Positions 33,728-42,293 of a stretch of 64,000 nucleotides of DNA are shown one piece after another. The DNA comes from Bacteroidales bacterium. Its GTDB lineage: Bacteria > Bacteroidota > Bacteroidia > Bacteroidales > P3. The notes beneath the pieces are model-generated. The model had not been told where the DNA came from. It did no database searches and saw nothing but the letters and a program-made list of their open reading frames with translations. The stretch's first letter is position 1; each line of letters starts with the position of its first letter. The position numbers and the translations under genes are program-made. The DNA lies in NCBI GenBank assembly GCA_024400505.1, contig JAKSMP010000002.1, forward strand, positions 1 through 64,000, read 5' to 3'.

Positions 33728-34492
33728 ATGTCATTATTGTCAATCCGCAATTTGCACGCCTCTATCGGCGATAAAGAAATACTCAAAGGGGTCAACCTCG
33801 AAATCAATCTTGGCGAAGTGCACTCTATCATGGGGCCCAATGGCAACGGCAAGAGCACCTTGGCTGGCATCATCGCTGGCAATAGCAAGTTCACCGTCAC
33901 CGAGGGTGAAATTATCTTCAAAGGGAAAAATATCTTGGATATGCCCGTGGATGTGCGCGCCGCAGAGGGTATATTTCTGGGATTCCAATATCCAGTGGAG
34001 ATACCTGGTGTGAGTATCACCAATTTCATGCGCACAGCAGTCAACGAGCAGCGCAAATATCGTGGTCTTGACCCGCTCACCGGTGCCCAGTTCATGCGTC
34101 TGATGGAAGAAAAGAAGAAGGTTGTGGAAATGACCACCAATTTGGCCAATCGTTCGGTGAACGAAGGTTTCAGCGGTGGTGAGAAAAAGAAAAATGAAAT
34201 TTTCCAGATGGCCATGCTTGACCCCACCCTGGCCATCCTTGACGAGACCGATTCAGGTCTTGATATTGATGCCCTCCGCATCGTGGCTTCTGGCGTCAAC
34301 AAGCTCCGCCGCCCCGATAATGCCACCATCGTTATCACTCACTATCAGCGTCTGCTCGATTATATTGTGCCTGACTTCGTACATGTGCTCTATGAAGGCC
34401 GCATCGTGAAGACCGGTCCCAAGGAACTTGCCTTGGAACTTGAGAGCAAGGGCTATGAGTGGATTAAAGAAGAACTGGAATCGGCAAAATAA
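33728..34492 (+). CDS. sufC: Fe-S cluster assembly ATPase SufC
   Basis: The ABC-type ATPase of the SUF iron-sulfur assembly complex, working with SufB and SufD. It has 254 residues. Walker A is GPNGNGKST, the signature FSGGEKKKNEIFQMAML is the characteristic SufC form, and LAILDETDSGLDIDAL carries Walker B. It is soluble, with no membrane segment. It lies 12 bp before sufD. sufB and sufS, which usually accompany it in Bacteroidetes, are absent from the flanks. Confidence 0.96.
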   Translation: MSLLSIRNLHASIGDKEILKGVNLEINLGEVHSIMGPNGNGKSTLAGIIAGNSKFTVTEGEIIFKGKNILDMPVDVRAAEGIFLGFQYPVEIPGVSITNFMRTAVNEQRKYRGLDPLTGAQFMRLMEEKKKVVEMTTNLANRSVNEGFSGGEKKKNEIFQMAMLDPTLAILDETDSGLDIDALRIVASGVNKLRRPDNATIVITHYQRLLDYIVPDFVHVLYEGRIVKTGPKELALELESKGYEWIKEELESAK

Positions 34493-34504
34493 ACATCGAC
34501 AATC

Positions 34505-35773
34505 ATGGAAAAAATCGTGCAGCAGTTTCGCGACATCCATCCGCTCATGCGCAAGAATGAGGTGTGGCGCAATGTTGATTTTACTTCGCTTCTTACCGAT
34601 GACCTAGTTCTGTCTCAGGGCGAGCGTCAAACAGCTGATTACCATTGCCAGATACCCGACCTTGAAGCCATTCGTTTCGTGGTGGAGAATGGCTATTACC
34701 ATCAGCAATCTGCCCAGTTGCCCAATGGAGTAATTGTCTCTGCGCTTCGCAAAGCAGGTGATGCGGATGCTTATTTTAGTCGTTGTGCTCCCAAGCCCAA
34801 CCCATACCTCCAATGCAATGCCGATAATTATTCCGATGGACTTTATTTATCCATCCCAGCCAACACCCATATCGAAAAACCCATCCAGCTTCAATCTGTT
34901 ATCAATGCTGGTCATGGACTTTTCCTCCAAGTGCGAAATCTGGTAGTAGTAGGGCCTCACAGCCATGTGACCATCATCCATTGCGACGATTCCTATGATC
35001 AGGCTCCCTCATTCTCCAACAATGTTACAGAAATCTATCTGCATGAAGGAGCTTCTGTAGAGTTCTACAAAATGCAGAATATCAACAATGCATCAGGTTT
35101 GCTCAACCACACCTATGTGGCTATGGAACACGATGCCCGATTCCGCTCTGTGGCCATCACGCTCAACGGTGGTCACATTCGCAACCACACCGAGATAAGA
35201 ATGTTGGGCGAGCACTGCGATGTTCAAGCTCATGGTCTTTACCTCAACGATCAGGAACAGCGGGTTGACAACTATGTGTTTGTAGAGCATGCCTTCCCCA
35301 ATTGCGTTAGCCGAGAATTATTCAAGGGTATTCTTGACGATACTGCTCAAGGCTCATTCAATGGCCATGTGTTAGTGTCTGAGGGCGCTATCAAAACCGA
35401 GGCTTATCAATCCAATAAGAACATCTTGCTCACCGATAAGGCTTTTATCAACACCAAGCCATTCTTGGAAATCTACAATGATGATGTAAAGTGTTCTCAC
35501 GGCAGCACCATTGGCCAACTCGACGAGCAAGCTCTCTTCTATATCCGCTCTCGTGGCATCAGCGAACGCACTGCCAAGACCTTGCTGCTTTATGCCTTCT
35601 GCGATGAAGTGCTCCAGCAGATAATGCTTCAGCCTTTGCGAGAGAAACTTGTTGACTTAGTCAAAAAGCGTCTCCACGGCGAACTTACTCCTTGTGCGGA
35701 ATGCTCCCTCCATTGCAGTTCTCCCTGCAACGGCCCTGAAGCCGACTTCCATATCGATCCCTCCAAACTCTAG
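34505..35773 (+). CDS. sufD: Fe-S cluster assembly protein SufD
   Basis: A scaffold subunit of the SufBC2D complex, 422 residues. The protein shows a long beta-helix with repeated strands (HVTIIHCDDSYDQAPSFSNN, ASVEFYKMQNINNASGLLN) and the conserved C-terminal block SRGISERTAKTLLLYAF, with SHGSTIGQLDEQALFY before it. The Cys-rich tail (CAECSLHCSSPCNGPE) is striking and may bind metal. It follows sufC by 12 bp and precedes an ABC exporter by 11 bp. Confidence 0.93.
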   Translation: MEKIVQQFRDIHPLMRKNEVWRNVDFTSLLTDDLVLSQGERQTADYHCQIPDLEAIRFVVENGYYHQQSAQLPNGVIVSALRKAGDADAYFSRCAPKPNPYLQCNADNYSDGLYLSIPANTHIEKPIQLQSVINAGHGLFLQVRNLVVVGPHSHVTIIHCDDSYDQAPSFSNNVTEIYLHEGASVEFYKMQNINNASGLLNHTYVAMEHDARFRSVAITLNGGHIRNHTEIRMLGEHCDVQAHGLYLNDQEQRVDNYVFVEHAFPNCVSRELFKGILDDTAQGSFNGHVLVSEGAIKTEAYQSNKNILLTDKAFINTKPFLEIYNDDVKCSHGSTIGQLDEQALFYIRSRGISERTAKTLLLYAFCDEVLQQIMLQPLREKLVDLVKKRLHGELTPCAECSLHCSSPCNGPEADFHIDPSKL

Positions 35774-35784
35774 GTCTCTGTGTA

Positions 35785-37599
35785 GTGCTCTCCGTTTGGC
35801 GAATATACAAATATCTGAAATACTACCCCTGGAACATAGCTCTTAATCTGCTATTCAATACCATGGCGGTAGTATTCAATATGTTCACATTCGTCACCAT
35901 CGCCCCATTTATTGAACTCCTGTTTGGCTCAAATCAGCCTCCCTCCGAGCTTCCCGCTTTCTCGCTCAATCAGCAGATCCTTTCATGCTACCTCACCTAC
36001 TATCTTTCTCAAGCCGAAGCCGCTTATGGGTTGTTTCCCTGCTTGGCGGCTGTTTGTGGGGGCTATTTGGCCTTCTCTTTCCTTTCAAATAGTTGTCGCT
36101 ATGCGGCTCAGTTTGTCATCAGCCCTATGCGCAATGGCATCACCATGCGGCTGCGCAATGATATATACCATCGCATCACCATCCTTCCCGTATCTTTCTT
36201 CAGCGCCCAGCGTAAAGGCGATATCATTTCGCGCATGTCCAATGATATTGCCGATATCGAATGGGGCGTGCTCACCTCGGTGATATCGTTGGGCAAAGAT
36301 CCTGTCAACATCATTGTGTTTTCGGCTGTGCTCATCTTTATCAGTCCCAAGTTGTTCCTCTATTTCTTAGTGGTAATGCCTGTGGCTGTGTGGCTGATTG
36401 GGCTAATCGGAAAACGTCTTCGAAGCGATGCCGCCGAAGGGCAAAATTCATTGGGCCATCTATTTGCATTATTGGAAGAGTCGCTTGGCGGCATTCGTAC
36501 CATCTTCTCTTTCAATCGCCAGTCCAGCCATGTCGAACGATTCGCTCGTGCCAATGCCCAGTATGCGTCAAACATGATAAAAGTGGCTCGTCGCCGCGAA
36601 CTCAGTGGCCCGCTTTCCGAGGTGCTGCTCACGGTGGGCTTGGTGTTCATCCTTGTGCTGGGCGGTATTGAAGTGCTCAACGGCCATTTGCTGTCCTCGG
36701 TATTCATTCTCTTTATCATTCTTTTTGCCCGTCTAGTACCCCCAGTCCAGTCCATTGTGCGTGTGTATAACAATTTACAAAAAGCCAATGCCGCAGCCGA
36801 ACGTGTCTATGAGATAATTGATGCCGACGAACAAATTTTGGAGGTGCCCAATGCCATAAGTCTTAGTTCATTTGACTACCAGATTGAATATCGAGACGTG
36901 TCCTTCTCCTATGGCGAAATGCCCGTATTGCACCATATTCAGCTCACAATACCCAAAGGTCGCACACTCGCTGTGGTAGGGGCTTCTGGCTCAGGTAAGA
37001 CTACCTTGGTCGATTTGCTTCCTCGTTTTTTTGATGCCACTTCGGGGCAGATCCTTATTGATGGAAAACATATCACCCAGCTCAACATAAATAGTCTGCG
37101 CAGGCAGATAGGGTTGGTGTCTCAGCATTGTGTTCTTTTCAACGATACGGTGGCCAACAATATCGCTTTTGGCTGCTCTGATTATTCGCTCGACCAAGTG
37201 ATTCAGGCAGCTAAAGCAGCTCATGCTCATGAATTCATTATGCAGTTGGATCAAGGGTACAACACCCTTATTGGGGATCGTGGTCTCAATCTTAGCGGCG
37301 GTCAGCGGCAGCGTATCAGCATAGCTCGTGCTATCCTCAAAAATTCCCCCATCCTCATTCTCGATGAAGCCACAAGTGCATTAGACACCGAGAGTGAATT
37401 GGCTGTTCAGCAGGCTCTCGAATGGTTGATGCGCGGCCGCACATGCATCATCATAGCCCACCGCCTCTCCACCATAGTCCATGCCCATGAAATTGTAGTG
37501 TTGGATCAAGGCACCATTGTGGAGCGGGGCACCCATGATCAACTCTATGCGCAAGGTGGCCTCTATCGTCACCTAGTTGATCTACAGAATGTAGGTTGA
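35785..37599 (+). CDS. ABC exporter, MsbA-like
   Basis: A 604-residue half-transporter with an N-terminal membrane domain of six helices (residues about 15-320) and a C-terminal nucleotide-binding domain. Walker A is GASGSGKTTL, the signature LSGGQRQRISIAR and Walker B ILILDEATSALD. The composition resembles lipid-A or multidrug flippases of the MsbA type. The likely start is GTG at 35785, 11 bp after sufD; no ATG fits better. It is probably cotranscribed with sufCD although functionally unrelated. Substrate unknown. Confidence 0.88.
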   Translation: MLSVWRIYKYLKYYPWNIALNLLFNTMAVVFNMFTFVTIAPFIELLFGSNQPPSELPAFSLNQQILSCYLTYYLSQAEAAYGLFPCLAAVCGGYLAFSFLSNSCRYAAQFVISPMRNGITMRLRNDIYHRITILPVSFFSAQRKGDIISRMSNDIADIEWGVLTSVISLGKDPVNIIVFSAVLIFISPKLFLYFLVVMPVAVWLIGLIGKRLRSDAAEGQNSLGHLFALLEESLGGIRTIFSFNRQSSHVERFARANAQYASNMIKVARRRELSGPLSEVLLTVGLVFILVLGGIEVLNGHLLSSVFILFIILFARLVPPVQSIVRVYNNLQKANAAAERVYEIIDADEQILEVPNAISLSSFDYQIEYRDVSFSYGEMPVLHHIQLTIPKGRTLAVVGASGSGKTTLVDLLPRFFDATSGQILIDGKHITQLNINSLRRQIGLVSQHCVLFNDTVANNIAFGCSDYSLDQVIQAAKAAHAHEFIMQLDQGYNTLIGDRGLNLSGGQRQRISIARAILKNSPILILDEATSALDTESELAVQQALEWLMRGRTCIIIAHRLSTIVHAHEIVVLDQGTIVERGTHDQLYAQGGLYRHLVDLQNVG

Positions 37600-37608
37600 T
37601 AACCTCAA

Positions 37609-37635
37609 CCATCGTTCCGCTCAACAGAACGATGG
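37609..37635 (+). terminator. Hairpin after the ABC exporter
   Basis: A perfect 9-bp stem, CCATCGTTC/GAACGATGG, with a 9-nt loop, 9 bp after the exporter stop codon. There is no clear T-run, so it may act as a weak terminator or mRNA-stabilising end. Confidence 0.5.
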
Positions 37636-37783
37636 CTTGTAATATTCCATAATAATGCGCCAAATATATGATAATAAAACTTTCAACTTTAAATTCTTTT
37701 AGGGGCTCTATTTTTAGAATCAATTCCGCCATTTGCGACGCAATTCATACACTTTATCACCTATTTGCGGATAATCATATTTC

Positions 37784-39157
37784 TTATTCCACAATCAGTT
37801 TCTTGGTGATGTTGCCGCCATCGGTGGTGATGGATATCAGATAGACGCCTTTGGGCCAGCCGGAGACATCCAGAGAGGCCGAGTTTCCATCGGGCTGGAT
37901 GGAGCCATAGTGTTTGCCGGACAGGCTGTAGGTTTCCATGTTTTTAATCCTGAATGAGGAAAGAACATCCACCTGGCTGTGTGCGGGGTTGGGAATCAGG
38001 TGCACAAACTTCTCTAACTGGTTTTGAGGCAGCCGCACATCAATCGGGTCGTCATTGTTGGCCCAGGTGATGCTGTAGCTCCAAGGGCCGTAACGCAGGC
38101 TGTCGTAGTCGCGGCACACGGTGCGCACGCAAGCCTGCATGTTCCTTTCGTCGTTTTCGTTGCGGCGGTAGCTCCAAGAGGGGCTGTGGCACGTTTCAAT
38201 GGCGCACTCATCGGGCAGCAGTCCCTCTTGGCCGTAGGCCACCTGCCACTCGCTGTTGCCATCTCTGTTCCAAGAGAGTGTGATGCCGTTCGAGGTGTCG
38301 GCTCCCAATCCGGTCACAGCCGGGCAGTCGGGCACGTAGTAGGTGGTGTCGTAGCGAGCAATAATGGGCAGGATGAGCAGGAATTGTTGGGCCTCCAAGT
38401 ATTTCCAAGTGTAATAGCCCAGTTCAGTCCGTGCCAGTTCATTTGGATCCATGTTCATTATTTTCCATTTCTGGGGAGTCATGAGGCAGTATTCGGGTAT
38501 GGGGTTGAGTGTTTCGTAGCCGGAGCTGCTATACTGATTATCGGGATGGTCGGCGGTGTTCTCGTAGCATGCATATGAAAAAACATCGGTGCTAACCGTC
38601 TCACCGTTTGCAAAATCAAGAGCCCCGTAACATGTGCCGCCCACATAGAAAGAGTCTTTTACCACGATGGGTTCGTCGAAATATTTTTCGATATAGCATC
38701 GTCGGCTTTGTTCGAAGGGGTACACACTGTCGCAGGTCCAGTCGGGAGACATTCTTTTTGGAAGCATTGTCCAATGCAGCTGGTTGGAGTCAAATTCCCA
38801 GGGGATTTTGGCCAGCAGGGGAAATGAGTCGGGGGTAGCGTCGTAAAGCAGAAAATATTCTGGATGATTCAACGGTGTTGACCACCAGTAATAAGGAAAA
38901 TATCCAGCGATGCCTACAATCTCCATATCTTGCTCGGAATAATTGTACTGCAGAAAATCGCCAATGAGCTGATGCTGAAAATCAGTAGTATGAGGAATGA
39001 ATACAGAGTTTACCACCAATACATGCCCGGTTTGCATGTAGTCCATATAGTCGAAATAGAAGAAGTGAGAGTAGGTTGTGTCTATCCTCATCAGCGCTTG
39101 GGCATGGCCCATCAGGTGGCAGATAATCAATACAATAACAATAGCTGTCTTTTTCAT
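37784..39157 (-). CDS. Secreted protein with Fn3-like domain and T9SS type A CTD
   Basis: A 457-residue exported protein with signal peptide MKKTAIVIVLIICHLMGHAQ. The N-terminal half is of unknown fold. A Fn3-like domain begins CPAVTGLGADTSNGITLSWN near residue 295. The final roughly 75 residues (HLIPNPAHSQVDVLS ... GVYLISITTDGGNITKKLIVE) are a type A T9SS sorting domain. An unusual strong AGGAGG lies about 10 nt before the ATG at 39157, favouring that start over one 10 codons earlier. It follows the next secreted protein by 13 bp on the same strand. Confidence 0.8.
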   Translation of the reverse strand: MKKTAIVIVLIICHLMGHAQALMRIDTTYSHFFYFDYMDYMQTGHVLVVNSVFIPHTTDFQHQLIGDFLQYNYSEQDMEIVGIAGYFPYYWWSTPLNHPEYFLLYDATPDSFPLLAKIPWEFDSNQLHWTMLPKRMSPDWTCDSVYPFEQSRRCYIEKYFDEPIVVKDSFYVGGTCYGALDFANGETVSTDVFSYACYENTADHPDNQYSSSGYETLNPIPEYCLMTPQKWKIMNMDPNELARTELGYYTWKYLEAQQFLLILPIIARYDTTYYVPDCPAVTGLGADTSNGITLSWNRDGNSEWQVAYGQEGLLPDECAIETCHSPSWSYRRNENDERNMQACVRTVCRDYDSLRYGPWSYSITWANNDDPIDVRLPQNQLEKFVHLIPNPAHSQVDVLSSFRIKNMETYSLSGKHYGSIQPDGNSASLDVSGWPKGVYLISITTDGGNITKKLIVE

Positions 39158-39170
39158 TTGCTGGTTCCTC

Positions 39171-40532
39171 CTATTTTTTGCATTCAATGGTTACATGTGA
39201 GGTGTATATTGGCAGAAGGTCTCTGGAGGCTATACCTAATGGGTTTATGAAGCAGTTGTGGTGAAAAGCATGGTATAGTGGCGGACGGATTGGGTATGAG
39301 CTGATAGTAGATATTGAGGGGCATGGTGTGGTTGCATATACTCGCTCGTATAGTATTTTGGTGGCGTTATATTTCTCACCCGCAGCAAAGAATTCGTCTG
39401 TTGCAACTGCAACAGAAAGTGAGAGGGGCGAATAATCGGTCAATACCTCCTTGCGCACCAGGGTAGGCGCTGCTACGTTGATTGTGTATATAGAAGTCTC
39501 ATATACTCCACTAGCGGATGTTGATGTGCGGTCGGCTAGCAGTAGTGTGTTAGTGGCACTGCAGTATCTTAAATCGCCTATCTGCCAACCGTATGTGTTG
39601 GGGGCAGTAATGGGTATGTTGATGGATTGAGTTAGAACCACATTGTTGCCAACAATGTCCATCATCTTAATAGCGATGCCTATATCGCTTTCATTTTTGT
39701 AGTTATAGGCTATGGCAAAAGTGTTCTGCCCCGTGGCCGCAACCCTCACCGCACCTAGCGTAAGTTGTTCCTTGGTTCCCCAGCATGTGCCTGGCATGAT
39801 TTCGGCTAGCAGATAGTCAGTGCCTTGGGCAAAAACACGTACTTTGTGCCGCAGAGAATCAGGGTCGTAGGATGAAGCGATCACATAGTCATCGGTGGTG
39901 GTGATGTCGGAGAAGTGCTCGACACCGTCTTTGTTGATGTTGTATCTTACTAGCCAATAGGATCCGTAAAAAATTGCATCGCCAATGCCTATTCGGTCCA
40001 TTGTCGCAGAACTGCCAGCCGTTACTATCTGATTTTCGGCCAAAAAGGCAATATGCGTGGTTCCTGCATATTCGAAGAGGCATAAGCGGGTGTACTTGGT
40101 TATTATGTCAGAATATTCATCGCTATAGCAGTCGGCGGACTGAAGGCTAATCGGGTAATTAACATATTGATTCCAGTTGCATGTGCCGGCAAAGAAGTCT
40201 CCCATGGGAAAGCATGCAAGGAATCCCTGGTTTGATGTATTGGTGCCGCACACAAATACTGTGTCGTGGAATATCTGGAAGTCCATCACTCTTAGTAGGT
40301 CTTCGGGCAAATTAATGCAGAGCGCAGTGGGCGTGTTGTTGTTGTGGTAGGCAAATATGCCTGAGTTAGGAGTCTCAGAATATGTAACATACTCAGCCCC
40401 TCTCCAATGGCGCACAATGGAGGGACCAGGTAGGCTATTTCCAAAATTCCATAATGTACTTTGTCCTACTGCTATCCATCCACTGGCAATGAATGTTAGA
40501 AGAATGATAAAATGTATGTGTTTGCTTTTCAT
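39171..40532 (-). CDS. Hypothetical secreted protein
   Basis: A 453-residue exported protein with signal peptide MKSKHIHFIILLTFIASGWIAVGQ. It contains repeated Tyr/Thr-rich strands such as DDYVIASSYDPDSLRHKVRVFA and NTFAIAYNYKNESDIGIAIK, compatible with a beta-propeller. No sorting domain is seen at the C-terminus, unlike its operon neighbour. The ATG at 40532 starts the signal peptide and follows a promoter box at 40576-40569. Function unknown; the two genes probably work together. Confidence 0.65.
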   Translation of the reverse strand: MKSKHIHFIILLTFIASGWIAVGQSTLWNFGNSLPGPSIVRHWRGAEYVTYSETPNSGIFAYHNNNTPTALCINLPEDLLRVMDFQIFHDTVFVCGTNTSNQGFLACFPMGDFFAGTCNWNQYVNYPISLQSADCYSDEYSDIITKYTRLCLFEYAGTTHIAFLAENQIVTAGSSATMDRIGIGDAIFYGSYWLVRYNINKDGVEHFSDITTTDDYVIASSYDPDSLRHKVRVFAQGTDYLLAEIMPGTCWGTKEQLTLGAVRVAATGQNTFAIAYNYKNESDIGIAIKMMDIVGNNVVLTQSINIPITAPNTYGWQIGDLRYCSATNTLLLADRTSTSASGVYETSIYTINVAAPTLVRKEVLTDYSPLSLSVAVATDEFFAAGEKYNATKILYERVYATTPCPSISTISSYPIRPPLYHAFHHNCFINPLGIASRDLLPIYTSHVTIECKK

Positions 40533-40568
40533 AGAGTTGATTTTATTTATTGAATTACTATTGTACTG

Positions 40569-40576
40569 CAAATATA
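40569..40576 (-). promoter_or_regulatory. Promoter -7 box for the two secreted proteins
   Basis: TATATTTG followed by CA on the minus strand, 36 nt upstream of the ATG at 40532. Confidence 0.65.
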
Positions 40577-40722
40577 CAAAAAAAAATCAATAGGGCAAAA
40601 AAAATCGCATTTGGGGTTTTCCTAACTCAATGTTGATGTTTTCAATGTCAATGGATTTGTTGTATTGCGCTGGTCTAAAAATCAGGGTGGGGTGAACCTC
40701 ATTTGTTTGTTCGGTTCGTTTT

Positions 40723-40832
40723 TTGCAGTAGATATGGGGTTTACGAATGGGAAGTATGGGGTTGGCGAACGGGAAGTATGGGGTTGCTGAATGGGAAGTA
40801 TGGGGTTGCTGATGAAGGGCTATGGGGCTTGT
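40723..40832 (+). repeat. 22-bp tandem repeat, about five units
   Basis: Three nearly identical 22-bp units at 40745-40766, 40767-40788 and 40789-40810 share the core GGGAAGTATGGGGTTG. A degenerate unit precedes them (40723-40744) and another follows (40811-40832). Only TATGGGG is kept in all five. The array lies in the gap between two minus-strand genes, upstream of the secreted-protein promoter. No frame across it looks coding. Confidence 0.75.
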
Positions 40833-40901
40833 GACTTGTTTGTCGAAGTCTTTTTACCAACAGGATAGAAAAGTGAATTGGATATGTTGAATACTAAATA
40901 A

Positions 40902-40935
40902 GTAGCGGTGCAACCTACCTGGGTTGCACCGCTAC
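40902..40935 (-). terminator. Terminator of the MFS transporter gene
   Basis: A 14-bp perfect stem, GTAGCGGTGCAACC/GGTTGCACCGCTAC, with a 6-nt loop. It lies 27 bp after the transporter stop codon (minus strand) and is followed on that strand by TTATTTAG. Confidence 0.75.
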
Positions 40936-40961
40936 GAGATTTTTGTATTGTTGATTGTTGC

Positions 40962-42254
40962 TTATTCCACAGGAATGTCTTTGTTTACATTTTTGCAACC
41001 ATTAATGGCATAATAAAGGATGAATGTGAGCATGGCTATTACGAGCCAATAACTAGTCATATAGCCAGTGATGCGTGCAATCCAGTCTTGGATGAATGGC
41101 ATCACGCCACCGCCCACAACCATCATCATGAAGATGCCGCTGGCCTGCTCGGTATATTTGCCGAGTCCCTCAACTGCAAGGTTGAAAATGCCACCCCACA
41201 TGAGTGAAGTGCAGAGGCCACAGAGTACGATGAAGAGTGCGCTCACAGGCACCACCACCATGGTGAAACTGCCACCTTGATAGCCAGGCATGGACATGGT
41301 CATGCTCTTGGGCAGGAAGATGGCCACGAGAAGGAAGATGATGGCCACGGCTGATACTACGGTGATTTGTGTTTTGGATGAAACTTTACCGCTGATGGCA
41401 GTGCTGGCGAGGCGGCCTACAAACATCAACAACCAATAAACAGCGGCAATGGCGCCTCCAATAACAGCAGCACCTTCGCCCAATCCTGCACCTTTGTCAG
41501 AGGGGTCGGAGAGGTAGAAATTGAGTTCGCCGGGGATGCCCACTTCCACGCCCACATAGAAGAAGATGGCAGTGACACCCAAGACGAGGTGGCGGAAACT
41601 CCATGCACTGTATTTGTCTTTTTCAGTGGACTTTGCTTTGTTTTGGTTGGGCTCAGGAATGGCCACAAAGTAAATAATGATGAATGAAAGGAGGAACACA
41701 GCCAATGCAATGAGCAAAAGGGGACGCACATTGGCAAGGGCAGTGTCTTTGGTGAGGGTGCCAATCATGGCACCGGCCAATAGGGGAGTGGCAGTGCCAG
41801 TGAGGGAATTGAGTGTGCCACCAGCTTGGATGAGCTGATTGCCGCGGTTGCCGCCGCCGCCCAAGAGGTTGAGCATTGGATTGACCACCGTGTTGAGCAT
41901 GCATACGCAGAAGCCGCACACAAATGCACCGAGCAAATATACAACCAATGCACTATAGCTCACTTCCATAAAACTGGAAGCCATCTGGATGAGCATGCCG
42001 ACGAATCCTACAGCAAGTGCGGTGAGGGCAGTTTTTTTATAGCCGATGCGAGAAAGCATTTTGCCAGCGGGGATACCCATGATTAGGTAGGCTGTGAAAT
42101 TCATGAGGTTGCCGAGCATGCCCGACCACTCCATGCCGTCTTTGATTTTCCAAATATTACCAAAGGGGGCAGCCATGTTGGTGACAAAGGAAATCATGGC
42201 AAACATGAAAAACATGGTCACAATGGCTACAACGTTTGTTTGTTTCTTTTCCAT
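40962..42254 (-). CDS. Sugar:proton symporter, MFS (FHS/GluP-like)
   Basis: A 430-residue inner-membrane transporter with about 12 hydrophobic helices. The pattern VTNMAAPFGNIWK, NFTAYLIMGIPAGKMLSRIGYKKT, CGFCVCMLNTVVNPMLNLLG and QLIQAGGTLNSL matches the FHS branch of the major facilitator superfamily, which imports fucose, glucose or galactose with protons. The sugar cannot be assigned. It lies 39 bp downstream of the C10 protease gene on the same strand and ends at a strong terminator. Confidence 0.85.
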   Translation of the reverse strand: MEKKQTNVVAIVTMFFMFAMISFVTNMAAPFGNIWKIKDGMEWSGMLGNLMNFTAYLIMGIPAGKMLSRIGYKKTALTALAVGFVGMLIQMASSFMEVSYSALVVYLLGAFVCGFCVCMLNTVVNPMLNLLGGGGNRGNQLIQAGGTLNSLTGTATPLLAGAMIGTLTKDTALANVRPLLLIALAVFLLSFIIIYFVAIPEPNQNKAKSTEKDKYSAWSFRHLVLGVTAIFFYVGVEVGIPGELNFYLSDPSDKGAGLGEGAAVIGGAIAAVYWLLMFVGRLASTAISGKVSSKTQITVVSAVAIIFLLVAIFLPKSMTMSMPGYQGGSFTMVVVPVSALFIVLCGLCTSLMWGGIFNLAVEGLGKYTEQASGIFMMMVVGGGVMPFIQDWIARITGYMTSYWLVIAMLTFILYYAINGCKNVNKDIPVE

Positions 42255-42293
42255 ATTGTTGTTGTATTAATTGTTTATTCGTTTATGGAGGAA

